Origin: Thioalkalivibrio sp. ALMg11
Lineage (GTDB): Bacteria; Pseudomonadota; Gammaproteobacteria; Ectothiorhodospirales; Ectothiorhodospiraceae
DNA length: 64,000 bases
Reading direction: 5' to 3'
NCBI RefSeq assembly: GCF_000377905.1
Contig: NZ_KB898876.1
Span: forward strand, 124,001-188,000
The notes beneath the pieces are model-generated. The model ran no database searches and was not told the DNA's origin. It was given only the letters and a program-made list of their open reading frames with translations. A program made the position numbers and the translations under genes. Within the stretch, counting starts at the first letter, position 1; each line of letters starts with the position of its first letter. This document shows, one piece after another, positions 34,134-44,482 of this stretch.

Positions 34134-34414
34134 TGGTGGGTATCTCCAGGAAAAGAAGCTAAGAAGAAAGCAGGGAAGCCGTGAATTTCCGATGATTTTT
34201 TGAAAGTCCGCGGCCGCTGTTCACAGGATCGGCCTCCAGAGTGGCGGCAACTCACGTTGCGGGAGGCTTCCAGCGGTGCATTTGGCCTACAGTCAAGGAC
34301 TGCAGTGGCCAAAAACCGGGAGGCGCCAGGCTTGGCCATTGTCGGGCCCTGTTGTTGGCCACCTGCGCATGGTGGTCCGCCCGTGGGTGTCCAGGATCAA
34401 CGAGGTGACAAGCC

Positions 34415-35350
34415 ATGTCCGAGAATCCAATCATTGCCATCAACATGAGCAAGGTGACGAATACGCTCGAGTCCCACGAAAAGATGAACAAGGTCGGCCC
34501 GAAGGTCTGTATTACGACGGCGAAGCATCCCGGCTTTCTGGGTTTCGAGCAGCTGATTCAGACCGGGATTCATCCCATGGGGGGGCGTTTCGGTGGGGGC
34601 GCGCTGGACATGCGCGAAACACTCAACCCCATTGGCATGTTCCAGTACACCGTATGGAAGGACGTCAAGTCGCATGAGGAGATGCACTACGAGCAGTTCG
34701 ACACCATCTACGAACTGTGTGGGGCCTGTCTCGACATGCTGATCGAGGGCCCCTGGGAACCGCTCTACGAGATTCGCTTCTCTGATCTGCCCCCGGTGCT
34801 GGCCATGACGGATGTTCCACATGCGCTCGCCGCCAGTTTTGCCAATCAGCAACCGGTGCCGAAGATGGCTTTGGCCTCTCAGCGTTCCGTGGTCGTGGGG
34901 GATCACTGGGTCATGGATGGCCATGAGGAGGCGTTCGAGGAAGGTGCCCGGAAGACTCTCGATTGGCTGAAGCAGCATGCACCGGGCATGATTGGCTGGA
35001 TGATTCTGAAGCAGATTGGCGTCTCTGCGATCGGCTCGTTTCAGCTGGATCCGGAAGGGGCTACCAAGGCCACGCTGGGTGCAAACCCGCCGCGTTATGC
35101 GACCAACTACGGGACCGAGCCGACGGCGAATCCACCGATCCCGGCGCAGACCCCCGCGCAGTATTTCGTACATATGGAATGGGAGTCGCCGGAGCATGCC
35201 CACCAGGGCCTGGCCAAGGCGCTGGTGAACTACGAGCTCCTGCAGATCCACAACAACGGCGTCCTCGCCCATCTGGACCGGGGGCCGTACTACATGCTCT
35301 TCGCACCCATGATGGAAGAAGGGAGCTGGCGTGAATATCTTGTCGGTTAA
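34415..35350 (+). CDS. sor: sulfur oxygenase/reductase
   Basis: This 311-residue protein has the exact length and motifs of sulfur oxygenase/reductase, which disproportionates elemental sulfur with oxygen to sulfite, thiosulfate and sulfide inside a 24-subunit shell. The persulfide Cys32 lies in GPKVCITTAKHPGF, the iron ligands match His87, His91 (KSHEEMHYEQ) and Glu115 (GPWEP), and Cys102 and Cys105 (LCGAC) correspond to the other pocket cysteines. The end MMEEGSWREYLVG is also conserved. It is cytoplasmic and needs no cofactor other than iron. The ribosome site (GAGGTGA) is moderate. SOR is rare outside thermoacidophiles and a few alkaliphilic sulfur oxidisers. Confidence 0.97.
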   Translation: MSENPIIAINMSKVTNTLESHEKMNKVGPKVCITTAKHPGFLGFEQLIQTGIHPMGGRFGGGALDMRETLNPIGMFQYTVWKDVKSHEEMHYEQFDTIYELCGACLDMLIEGPWEPLYEIRFSDLPPVLAMTDVPHALAASFANQQPVPKMALASQRSVVVGDHWVMDGHEEAFEEGARKTLDWLKQHAPGMIGWMILKQIGVSAIGSFQLDPEGATKATLGANPPRYATNYGTEPTANPPIPAQTPAQYFVHMEWESPEHAHQGLAKALVNYELLQIHNNGVLAHLDRGPYYMLFAPMMEEGSWREYLVG

Positions 35351-35472
35351 GACCGCGGCCGTGCGTCTCGTTAGAAGGGAAGCAGGACAGGGAAAGCCAT
35401 CATTGGCCAGTGGTCTCAAGGCCAGTGGAGCGTGCGCCTGAGGCGCCTTATTTGGACGGTGGTTCGCCACTA

Positions 35473-35740
35473 GGGAGACGCTGATTGAATCGCGCGCTCG
35501 CGTTGGTGCCCCCTGTTTTCCGAGACAAGGCGCGTCGTGCAGCGGGTAGTGGTTCTACCCGCAAGCGGCGCAACGCAGGATCGGGGAACAGGGGGCACCA
35601 ACCCCGAAGGGGCTCGGCCACTTTTGCGCGCGCACGGCGTTGCGGCTCCCTTGTGCAGAATGACTGCACGGCAGTCACCGCGCCTTGTTCGCACGCAAAA
35701 GCGACTCGAGCGCGAGCGCGCGATTCAATCAGCGTCTCCC
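35473..35740. mobile_element. MITE-like structured element with terminal inverted repeats, copy B
   Basis: This is an inverted copy relative to 15090-15370. It is bounded by GGGAGACGCTGATTGAATCG and its perfect complement, with TA on both outer sides. The inner hairpins read GTTGGTGCCCCCTG/CAGGGGGCACCAAC and GCGGGTAG-AACCA-CTACCCGC. Both differ from copy A by paired changes. The other domain (CTTTTGCG to CGCAAAAG, tip GTGCAG-TCATT-CTGCAC) is nearly identical. The element ends 11 bases from the stop of the MOSC gene. The gap 35351-35750 holds nothing else. Confidence 0.82.
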
Positions 35741-35750
35741 TATTGAGCCG

Positions 35751-36416
35751 CTACTGGCTACTGGCGGCGGGCGCGCCACGCAGCTTTCTTCGGGCCTTGT
35801 CCCGCCAATTGGGTGCCAGGGCTTCGCAGTCGGCGAGTTGCTGCAGGTGCTGGCGGTTCGGTTGCTGATAGACCGTGGCCATGGCCGCGGCGATGCTGAG
35901 GCTGCCAGGGAGGCGTTCGAGAAGCTCAATCGCGCCGCCAGCGGCGAGGGTGCCCGGCTGCTGCACGCGGTAAAACCAGCCGCAACGGCCCGTTTCCTGG
36001 ACCCGGCGGGCCAGGCCGGGGATGTCGAAGCGGACGTCCAGCTTCCAGCAGGGTGTTCGGGGCTGACTTACCTGCACCCGGGCGGAGCCGATGCGATAGA
36101 CATCGCCAATGTGAACGCTGTGCTCGTCCATGCCGCGGCTTGCGAGGTTTTCGCCGAAGCCGGGGGGCTCGAAGCGCGTGGCCCGCGCCGGGTACTCCGT
36201 CTGCCACCAGGCGTAATGGTCGAGGCTGTAGTGGAGCAGCGCCCGTTCGGGACCGCCGTGATTGTCCGGGTCGGCCTGTTCGTCACCGGTCAGGCCGAGG
36301 CGATCCACTGATACCTCGCCTGGCACGGGTTGCTTGTCGATGGCGCTGGCGCGGCCCTTGGCGTAGTCCTGGGCCACGCGGCCGGTGTAAATGCCACTGA
36401 GGGTAAAGATCGTCAT
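35751..36416 (-). CDS. MOSC-domain protein, YiiM-like
   Basis: This 221-residue protein matches the YiiM branch of MOSC proteins: LTGDEQADPDNHGGPERALL, then LHYSLDHYAWWQTE, FGENLASRGMDE, DVYRIGSARVQVSQPRTPCW and a C-terminal three-helix region. The Cys in PRTPCW is the conserved MOSC cysteine associated with molybdenum cofactor sulfur chemistry. YiiM-type proteins bind molybdenum cofactor and reduce hydroxylated bases such as 6-N-hydroxylaminopurine. The structured element copy B lies immediately downstream. Confidence 0.9.
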   Translation of the reverse strand: MTIFTLSGIYTGRVAQDYAKGRASAIDKQPVPGEVSVDRLGLTGDEQADPDNHGGPERALLHYSLDHYAWWQTEYPARATRFEPPGFGENLASRGMDEHSVHIGDVYRIGSARVQVSQPRTPCWKLDVRFDIPGLARRVQETGRCGWFYRVQQPGTLAAGGAIELLERLPGSLSIAAAMATVYQQPNRQHLQQLADCEALAPNWRDKARRKLRGAPAASSQ

Positions 36417-36504
36417 CCGGGGGCTTTCCCTGTTGTTGTGACTCTGACCATAAAACAGTCCGGGCGCGCCGATAGAAGCCGAGAACGAGCCATCCGGCGG
36501 GTCT

Positions 36505-36648
36505 TCAGCGCCCGCTCAGGTAGATCAGGCGGGCGATAAAGGCGATCCCCAGGATGATCCAGCCGACCGGGTAGGGCAGTACGCCCGAGAAGAACGCGGT
36601 CAGGCTGGCGATGAGCAGGGCGCCGATGACGAGCAGAGGGATATCCAT
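36505..36648 (-). CDS. small two-segment membrane protein
   Basis: This 47-residue protein is almost entirely two hydrophobic helices (MDIPLLVIGALLIASLTAFF and VGWIILGIAFIARLIYL), like many small inner-membrane proteins of unknown function. The AAGAGG run touches the ATG, so the ribosome site is not ideal, and a longer start at 36696 is possible. It lies between the MOSC gene and a hydrolase on the same strand. Confidence 0.55.
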   Translation of the reverse strand: MDIPLLVIGALLIASLTAFFSGVLPYPVGWIILGIAFIARLIYLSGR

Positions 36649-36711
36649 CCTCTTGAGAGCCAGGATTCCGGCGGACGTTCCGCGCGGGCGGGACACCCCG
36701 GGCTCTTGCGC

Positions 36712-37770
36712 TTACGGGTTGCCTTGCCACTGATCGAGGATCTCCAGGATCGGGTCGATGGCCGGGGGTTCGTCCGTCAAGGCGCCGGGTACCAGAAGAC
36801 CGCGGTGCGAGGCCTCCAGGAGCAGGGGTTCGGGGTGGCCCTCCAGTACCAGGGACCCCACCGGAACGACGCCGTCACCCAGGCCCTTGCCGGTCTCGTC
36901 CCACCACTGGCCGACGCGCTCCGGCAGATCCTCGATGCCGAGCTGTTCGCTCAGGGCCTCCAGGCTGGACTCCATCGCCGGGGTCGGCTCGGTCAGCACG
37001 CCGCCGATGATGCGGACCGGGATCGTGTCCGGCCACGGGCGAGCGTTCAGTTGCGCGAGAAAGGTGCTGTCCGGGCGCAGGTCGATCTTGGCGGCGCCGG
37101 TGCCGTCACGCAGGCCGGCGAACAGCGAGAAGCGCTGCTCGCGGATGTCGGCCAGCCACTCCCGCACCTCCAGCCACACCCGCAGCCGCGCCCAATCGGA
37201 GCCGTGGTTGGGCGTGGCGACCAGGATCACGCCGTCGATGCGGGGGCCCTCCACGCTCGGTGCGGCGCCTACCGGGTGGCGATAACGGGTGATGAAGTCC
37301 CGAATCACCAGGCCGCCCATGCTGTGGCCAATCAAGATCACTGGATGGTCCGGATCCAGCTCGGTCCAGTATTCGGCCAGCAGGTCGGTGCTTTGCTCGA
37401 TGGCCTGATCGTTGGGGTAGCGAAACTCCCAGCCGTTGAGCCCGGCGGCATCCAGGGACAGTGCCAGCTCGTCCCAGATGTTGCCGGGTTCGTCGAGGCC
37501 ATGCAGCATCAGTACATCGGGCGGGGCGGAATCGTCGAAGGTCTCCGAGCGTGGCACGAAGCCCAGTAGCTCATCCGGTAGCTCCATCGCCTCGGGGAAC
37601 CACTCTTGCAGCCGATCCTGCACCTCGATGCGCAGCTCGCGCTCGTGCTCCGGGTGCTGTTCCGTCCAGCTTAGCCAGGCCGCCAGAACCACCAGCGGCA
37701 GCACGACGATCAGGCCCACGACAATCAGGCGCTTGCGCAGGTGGGATTGGGGGCGTGTGGGGCGGCTCAT
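36712..37770 (-). CDS. membrane-anchored alpha/beta-hydrolase, lipase-like
   Basis: This 352-residue protein starts with a membrane anchor (about residues 14-34, RLIVVGLIVVLPLVVLAAWL). The hydrolase domain has the oxyanion strand DVLMLHGLDEPGN, the nucleophile elbow IGHSMGGLV, VATPNHGSDWARL (a lipase-like block) and a late His in LEASHRGLLVPG. It probably acts on esters or lipids at the periplasmic face. The ATG at 37770 is preferred over a TTG six bases upstream. It diverges from the DUF4197 lipoprotein gene. Confidence 0.85.
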   Translation of the reverse strand: MSRPTRPQSHLRKRLIVVGLIVVLPLVVLAAWLSWTEQHPEHERELRIEVQDRLQEWFPEAMELPDELLGFVPRSETFDDSAPPDVLMLHGLDEPGNIWDELALSLDAAGLNGWEFRYPNDQAIEQSTDLLAEYWTELDPDHPVILIGHSMGGLVIRDFITRYRHPVGAAPSVEGPRIDGVILVATPNHGSDWARLRVWLEVREWLADIREQRFSLFAGLRDGTGAAKIDLRPDSTFLAQLNARPWPDTIPVRIIGGVLTEPTPAMESSLEALSEQLGIEDLPERVGQWWDETGKGLGDGVVPVGSLVLEGHPEPLLLEASHRGLLVPGALTDEPPAIDPILEILDQWQGNP

Positions 37771-37906
37771 GGTCAATCACCATCCGATATGCGACGTGTC
37801 GCGGCAAGGGCTTGTGCACCGTTGTGGTCGGGCGCAGGCAACCTGCCGACCGGTGTGTATGATGCCTGGACCACTAACCGCCATGCTGTTTTCGAGGAGC
37901 GTCTGC

Positions 37907-38602
37907 ATGCTTCGTTTGGTCGTATTCCCCCTGTTGCTGATCCCGTTTCTGTTGACTGCCTGTGCCGGGCTGGATGTGCGTGATTTCGGCCTGAATGGCG
38001 GCGGCGATGATCGCGCGGAGGAGGCGATCCGCGAGGCGCTGCGGGTGGGGACCGAGCGTACGGTGCAGCGGACCGGTCGCGAGGACGGGTACTGGGGCAA
38101 CGCGCTGATCCGCATCGGTCTTCCGCAGGAGCTGGAGCAGGCCGGTGATACGCTGCGGCGCGTCGGGTTCGCCAGCCAGGTGGACGATCTGGAGCGGCGG
38201 ATGAATCGTGCGGCGGAGTCTGCGGCGCAGGAGGCCGTTTCGGTCTTTGTCAGCGCCATTCGCGGGATGCGGCCGGAGGACGTGTATGGCGTGCTGCGCG
38301 GGGCCGATGATGCCGCCACGCAGTATCTGCGCGACGCGTCCGAATCCACCTTGCGCGAACGCTATATGCCGATTGTGCAGGAGCAGATGGAGCGGGCTGA
38401 TGTCTATCGCGTCTATCAGCCGCTGCGCGATGCCGCGGGCCGTATCCCCGGTTTGTCCGGGCTGGACGTGGATCTCGACCGTTACGTGACCGATCACGCC
38501 CTGGACGGCCTGTTCACGATCCTCGCCGACGAGGAGCGCCGCATCCGCGAAGACCCGGCGGCGCGCACCACCCAGCTCTTGCGCGACTACTTCGGACAGT
38601 AG
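37907..38602 (+). CDS. DUF4197-family lipoprotein
   Basis: This 231-residue protein has a lipoprotein signal with lipobox LTAC (Cys19) and a helical domain with AIREALRVGTERTVQRTG and YWGNALIRIGLPQELEQAGD. The C-terminal DHALDGLFTILADEERRIRE and DPAARTTQLLRDYFG match DUF4197 proteins. AGGAG lies before the ATG at 37907. The function is unknown; location in the envelope, facing the periplasm, is inferred from the lipobox. Confidence 0.87.
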   Translation: MLRLVVFPLLLIPFLLTACAGLDVRDFGLNGGGDDRAEEAIREALRVGTERTVQRTGREDGYWGNALIRIGLPQELEQAGDTLRRVGFASQVDDLERRMNRAAESAAQEAVSVFVSAIRGMRPEDVYGVLRGADDAATQYLRDASESTLRERYMPIVQEQMERADVYRVYQPLRDAAGRIPGLSGLDVDLDRYVTDHALDGLFTILADEERRIREDPAARTTQLLRDYFGQ

Positions 38603-38827
38603 GTCTCGGGGCGGCACCCGTTGCGGCCCCGATAGTACGGTCTGCCCGCCACTGGCGTGGATGGCTCCCTGCGCGCGTCTGTCCCCGTCACGTTCCATGC
38701 AAATAGACTATCGACCCAGTAGATAAAGAATACTTTAGCTATGGATGGCTGCGGGTGTAGCTTGCAATGCAACGGACAGAACACCGGGCAGGCCTGTGGG
38801 AAAAGGGTGCTGCACCGGTTCGATTGA

Positions 38828-41086
<2,259 letters not shown>

Positions 41087-41098
41087 GTCCGACGAGGT

Positions 41099-41139
41099 CC
41101 GAAGCGGGTACCGGCGCTTGGCGCCGGTCCCGGCTTCGG
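41099..41139. other. large hairpin after katG
   Basis: CCGAAGCGGGTACCGGCGC and GCGCCGGTCCCGGCTTCGG form an 18-19 bp nearly perfect stem with a short TTG loop, 13 bases after the katG stop. There is no U-run, so it may stabilise the mRNA 3' end or act with the terminator that follows. Confidence 0.65.
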
Positions 41140-41178
41140 ATTGGACCGGTCCGTACGACCTCTTGTGGGGCAAGACCC

Positions 41179-41211
41179 GGCCCCGGCAGGCATTCCTGTC
41201 GGGGCCTTTTC
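41179..41211 (+). terminator. Rho-independent terminator of katG
   Basis: GGCCCCGGCAGG and CCTGTCGGGGCC form a 12-bp stem with loop CATT, followed by TTTT. It is the strongest terminator of the window. Confidence 0.88.
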
Positions 41212-41271
41212 GGTTCTTTACGCCTGTGCCGATTCCCGTCGGAGCAGGCATTCATCAGTGGCGTACTTACC

Positions 41272-41465
41272 TTACCGGCGGGCGTGTAGTGGACCGGTGT
41301 GCGGCTGGTCGGATAGCAGTAGGGTCGGGATCTCGTCCGCCAGGAGTGGGCGCACGAAGTAATAACCCTGAATGCAGTCGAACTGCAGCTCGCGACCAAT
41401 CGCCAGCTGCTCCCGGGTCTCCACGTCTTCGGCAAGGGTGTGCAGGCTTGGCGAGCCGGACAGTA
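41272..41465 (-). pseudogene. C-terminal fragment of an EAL-domain gene
   Basis: The minus strand encodes LAEDVETREQLAIGRELQFD followed by CIQGYYFVRPLLADEIPTLL and a stop at 41272. This is unmistakably the last ~55 residues of an EAL domain (compare AEGVET and QGYYFSRP in the intact genes here). Upstream sequence shows no EAL continuation, so it is a relic. The gap 41087-41582 contains this relic and the two katG hairpins. Confidence 0.75.
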
Positions 41466-41582
41466 GGACCCTGCCGCGCGCGGTCGCGAGGCACTGCGGT
41501 TCCCGGACCTCGACGAGGTATCGTCCGGCTTGCCCGACAGTGCTTGGTGGAGGCGCACTTCGGCGCCGACGCCAGTGGGCGG

Positions 41583-41900
41583 TCAGAACAGGCCGCAGGC
41601 GGGGCCTGTGCGCGCCGAGTGGACCCCGCGGATGTCCGGGTGGGCACGCAGGTCATCCATCATTTCGCTGTACAGACCATCCGGGACATCCCGCGCGAAG
41701 GTGATATCGACCCGCCCGTTGCGTCGCATGTTGTAGGCCGTGAAGGCATCTGCATCGTAATCGAACAGGATGTGGGATAGCGCGTCTTCGGAAGCGCGCG
41801 CCTCGGGTGTGGTCGCGTGAGAGGTGGTGGCGCAGCCGGTCAGGGCCAGCGTCAGCGCCACAATGAAAATCAGTATGGGGAGCGAAAAGCGAGTGTTCAT
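41583..41900 (-). CDS. small lipoprotein of unknown function
   Basis: This 105-residue protein has a lipoprotein signal with lipobox LTGC (Cys23). The mature part begins with a Thr/Ala-rich linker and continues LSHILFDYDADAFTAYNMRR and NGRVDITFARDVPDG. No known domain is recognised. The position next to the EAL relic and the flagellin gene gives no clear functional link. Confidence 0.75.
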   Translation of the reverse strand: MNTRFSLPILIFIVALTLALTGCATTSHATTPEARASEDALSHILFDYDADAFTAYNMRRNGRVDITFARDVPDGLYSEMMDDLRAHPDIRGVHSARTGPACGLF

Positions 41901-42109
41901 GGCAAGTCCTCGGTGCGGGGAGCGAGCAAGTTGGCGGTTCCGGGTCTGAGCGACGTCCCTGCGTGATCGCGAGGGAGGCGGCCATACGGGCTCATCGGGT
42001 CATCGTGTGAGCAGCCCACCACCTCTAGTTATGTCAAAACCAGAGGGAACTCAAGGGATAGGGAGTGATGTGGCTCACGCTCTCGCTCCTCCATTGACGC
42101 ATGGCCTGC

Positions 42110-43231
42110 TTAGGCGAGCAGGCGCAGGACGAGCTGGGGTGCCTGGTTGGCCTCGGCAAGGATGGCGATGCCCGCCTGCTGGAGGATCTGGGCGCGGATC
42201 AGGGCGGCGACCTCGGCGGCGTAGTCGGCATCGAGGATGCGACTGCGCGCGGCCTGGAGGTTTTCGCTGCCGATGCCGAGATTGTCGATGATGGATTCCA
42301 GGCGGTTTTGCACCGCACCCAGGCGGCTGCGGCGGGCGCTGATCTGGTCCAGCGCCTGGTCCAGGCGGGCGAGGGCGTCGCTGGCGCCCTGCGCGGTGTC
42401 GAGGTTGAGCGTGGCGAGACTTCCGTCCACGGCGCGGGTGGCCGGCATGCCCAGCACATCGAGACCGGCGTTGCCGCTGATGGTGATGGTCTTGCGTGCG
42501 GTGATGTCCAGGCGGCCGTCGAGGGTGGCGGAGGCGCGGCTTGGGCCTCCGAGCTCGCGATTGATGGCGATGGCCAGTGCCGCGGCCGAGTCGTAGTCGC
42601 CGTCGGGCACACCGATCTCTGGCCCGTCGCCGATGCGGATCTGGAAGTCGCCGGAGACCGTGAACGGGCCGTTGGCAAACAATGCCGCCAGGTCACCGGA
42701 ACGACTGACCGCGCCCCCCCCGAGTTGACGCGTGCGCATGCCGTCGCCGAGATCCACTGCCAGGGTCTGCCCAGCGTTGGCGCCGACCTGGAAGAAGGCG
42801 GTGGCGGCGCTGCCGTCGAGCAGGGTGCGGCCGTTGAAGGTGGTCTGGGTGACCACCCGGTCGGTCTCCGCCAGCAATTGCTGGGCCTCGCGGTTGACGG
42901 CCTGACGGTCAGACGCGGAGAGGGTGCCGTTGGCGGCCTGCAGGGCCAGTTCGCGTATCCGTTGCAGGTTGCCGCTCATGGAGCCGAGCGCGCCCTCGGC
43001 GGTGCGGGTCAACGCGATGCCATCCTGCGCGTTGCGCATGGCCTGGTTGAGGCCGCGAACCTGGGTGGTGAAGCGTTCGCTGATGGCCAGTCCGGCGGCA
43101 TCGTCGCGCGCCGAATTGATGCGGCGCCCGGAGGCCAGGCGTTGCAGGGCAACCTGCAACGCACCCTGAGAAAGGCGCAGGTTGCGCTGGGCGTTCAGCG
43201 ACAGGAGATTCGTGTTGATCACCTGAGACAT
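42110..43231 (-). CDS. fliC: flagellin
   Basis: This 373-residue flagellin has both conserved ends: an N-terminal helical D0/D1 region (MSQVINTNLLSLNAQRNL, LASGRRINSARDDAAGLAIS) and a C-terminal one (SRILDADYAAEVAALIRAQI, ending LVLRLLA). The middle is a short variable domain. It is exported through the flagellar secretion apparatus and polymerises into the filament. No other flagellar genes are adjacent, so it is an isolated structural gene. A sigma-28-type promoter lies 94 bases upstream. The start at 43231 gives the canonical N-terminus despite a weak Shine-Dalgarno. Confidence 0.96.
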   Translation of the reverse strand: MSQVINTNLLSLNAQRNLRLSQGALQVALQRLASGRRINSARDDAAGLAISERFTTQVRGLNQAMRNAQDGIALTRTAEGALGSMSGNLQRIRELALQAANGTLSASDRQAVNREAQQLLAETDRVVTQTTFNGRTLLDGSAATAFFQVGANAGQTLAVDLGDGMRTRQLGGGAVSRSGDLAALFANGPFTVSGDFQIRIGDGPEIGVPDGDYDSAAALAIAINRELGGPSRASATLDGRLDITARKTITISGNAGLDVLGMPATRAVDGSLATLNLDTAQGASDALARLDQALDQISARRSRLGAVQNRLESIIDNLGIGSENLQAARSRILDADYAAEVAALIRAQILQQAGIAILAEANQAPQLVLRLLA

Positions 43232-43324
43232 TATTGTCGGGTCTCGCGGCCCGTCACCGGACCGACCTGTACCCGGTGCCATGCCGCCGGGATCATGCAG
43301 CCGGAGTTCACCAGCTACAGGGCG

Positions 43325-43351
43325 TTAACGGCTGTCTTGAGCCGAACTTTA
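43325..43351 (-). promoter_or_regulatory. sigma-28 (FliA) promoter of the flagellin gene
   Basis: On the minus strand TAAAGTTC, an 11-base spacer and GCCGTTAA match the FliA consensus (TAAAGTTT, 11 bases, GCCGATAA) at all but two positions. The predicted leader is about 85-90 bases. Confidence 0.85.
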
Positions 43352-43405
43352 GGGTTGGGTCGCCCGATCCCGCTCCATGATGGCCCGGGCCCGGCGGGTG
43401 TGCCG

Positions 43406-44032
43406 TTACGGCCGGGTGGCGTCGGGTTCCGACCTGTTCGGTGTGCCCCATAGCGCGTGCAGGCGTTCCTCCCGGCCACAATTGGCCACGTAGTCGGCGT
43501 AGCGTTCCGGGTGGCTGCGGTAGTAGTTCTGGTGTTCGTCCTCGGCGCGATAGAAGGGTGCAGCGTCCCGTATGCGCGTCACCACCGGTTGGTCGAAGCG
43601 GCCCGAGCGGTTCAGCTCGGCCCTTGAGGCTTCGGCGATGGCGCGCTGGGCGGCATCCTGCGGAAAGATGGCGGTTCGATAGTGGGGCCCGCGATCACAG
43701 AACTGCCCGTGCGGATCCAGCGGGTCAATGCTGCGCCAGAAGGTCTCCAGGATCTCGCTGAAGTCGATGCGCTCGGGGTCGAAGAGGATACGCACGGCCT
43801 CGACGTGGCCGGTGCGCCCTGTGACCACCTGCCAGTACCCGGGATCGAGGGTATGGCCTCCGGTGTAGCCGAGCTCGGTTTCAAGCACGCCTTCCAGCGC
43901 ATCGAAGGGTGCCTGCATGGACCAGAAACAACCGCCGGCCAGCACCGCCTGTTCGGGCTCGTCGGCCTGTGTCAGGGCCGGCGCCGAGAACAGGAGCAGG
44001 GCGGCAAGCCAGAGTGTGCGAGCGAAGGACAT
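43406..44032 (-). CDS. msrA: exported peptide methionine sulfoxide reductase A
   Basis: This 208-residue MsrA has a Sec signal peptide (about 1-23, ALTQADE), so it should repair oxidised Met in periplasmic proteins. The catalytic Cys35 is in AGGCFWSMQAPFD. The usual Glu of GCFWxxE is Gln40 here. GYTGG, GHVEAVRILFDP, YRTAIF and the AEDEHQNYYRSHP block are present. The C-terminal Cys in VANCGREE could be the resolving cysteine. It lies downstream of the flagellin promoter region on the same strand, and is separately expressed. Confidence 0.93.
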   Translation of the reverse strand: MSFARTLWLAALLLFSAPALTQADEPEQAVLAGGCFWSMQAPFDALEGVLETELGYTGGHTLDPGYWQVVTGRTGHVEAVRILFDPERIDFSEILETFWRSIDPLDPHGQFCDRGPHYRTAIFPQDAAQRAIAEASRAELNRSGRFDQPVVTRIRDAAPFYRAEDEHQNYYRSHPERYADYVANCGREERLHALWGTPNRSEPDATRP

Positions 44033-44123
44033 GATGCCTCACGAATACATGCGAGCCGATCGTCAGACCTCGGCCCGCGCTTAAGGTGCCCGGCCCGGCA
44101 GATGCGGACGTTGGGGTCAGTCC

Positions 44124-44384
44124 CTACTGGTCATCGCGAGGGATGGAGGATATGGACTCGACCACGAAGTTGGCGCCGCTACAGAACATCCGGTGGTGCT
44201 GGCCGATGACTTCCTCGCGGGAGTGGCCTACTGTCTTGAGGAAGAGCTTGTTGGTCGCGAGGAGCTGGCCGCGCGGGGTGAACTCGATGTAGGCGACGGC
44301 CTCCCGAATCGCGTCGAGCACGGCCGTGTCGGCGGTTCCCGTAGCAGGATGGGCAGTCGGCGAAGCGGCGGGGCTGGAGAGCAT
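44124..44384 (-). CDS. short PAS-domain protein or truncated chemoreceptor
   Basis: This 86-residue protein has EAVAYIEFTPRGQLLATNKL followed by FLKTVGHSREEVIGQHHRMF, the first half of an Aer/MCP-type PAS domain, and ends soon after at DDQ. AAGGAG precedes the ATG at 44384, so it could still be translated. Normal PAS domains are about 100 residues and chemoreceptors over 350, so truncation is likely. The 3' end is not followed by any chemoreceptor sequence. Confidence 0.6.
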   Translation of the reverse strand: MLSSPAASPTAHPATGTADTAVLDAIREAVAYIEFTPRGQLLATNKLFLKTVGHSREEVIGQHHRMFCSGANFVVESISSIPRDDQ

Positions 44385-44482
44385 GGCGAGCTCCTTGAGA
44401 CAGGGTACGGTAGGCGCCGTTGAAAACAATGTACAGGTAATGTACAAGAAACGCACAGATGTTTCCTGTTAGGAGCGATGCA

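Noticed and set aside
38698-38750. OxyR site upstream of katG
   Set aside because: ATAG and CTAT elements are present but their spacing does not match the four-part OxyR consensus; left as a probable promoter region only.
42101-43453. 450-codon open frame antisense to flagellin
   Set aside because: The flagellin reading has canonical ends and a sigma-28 promoter; the antisense frame has none.
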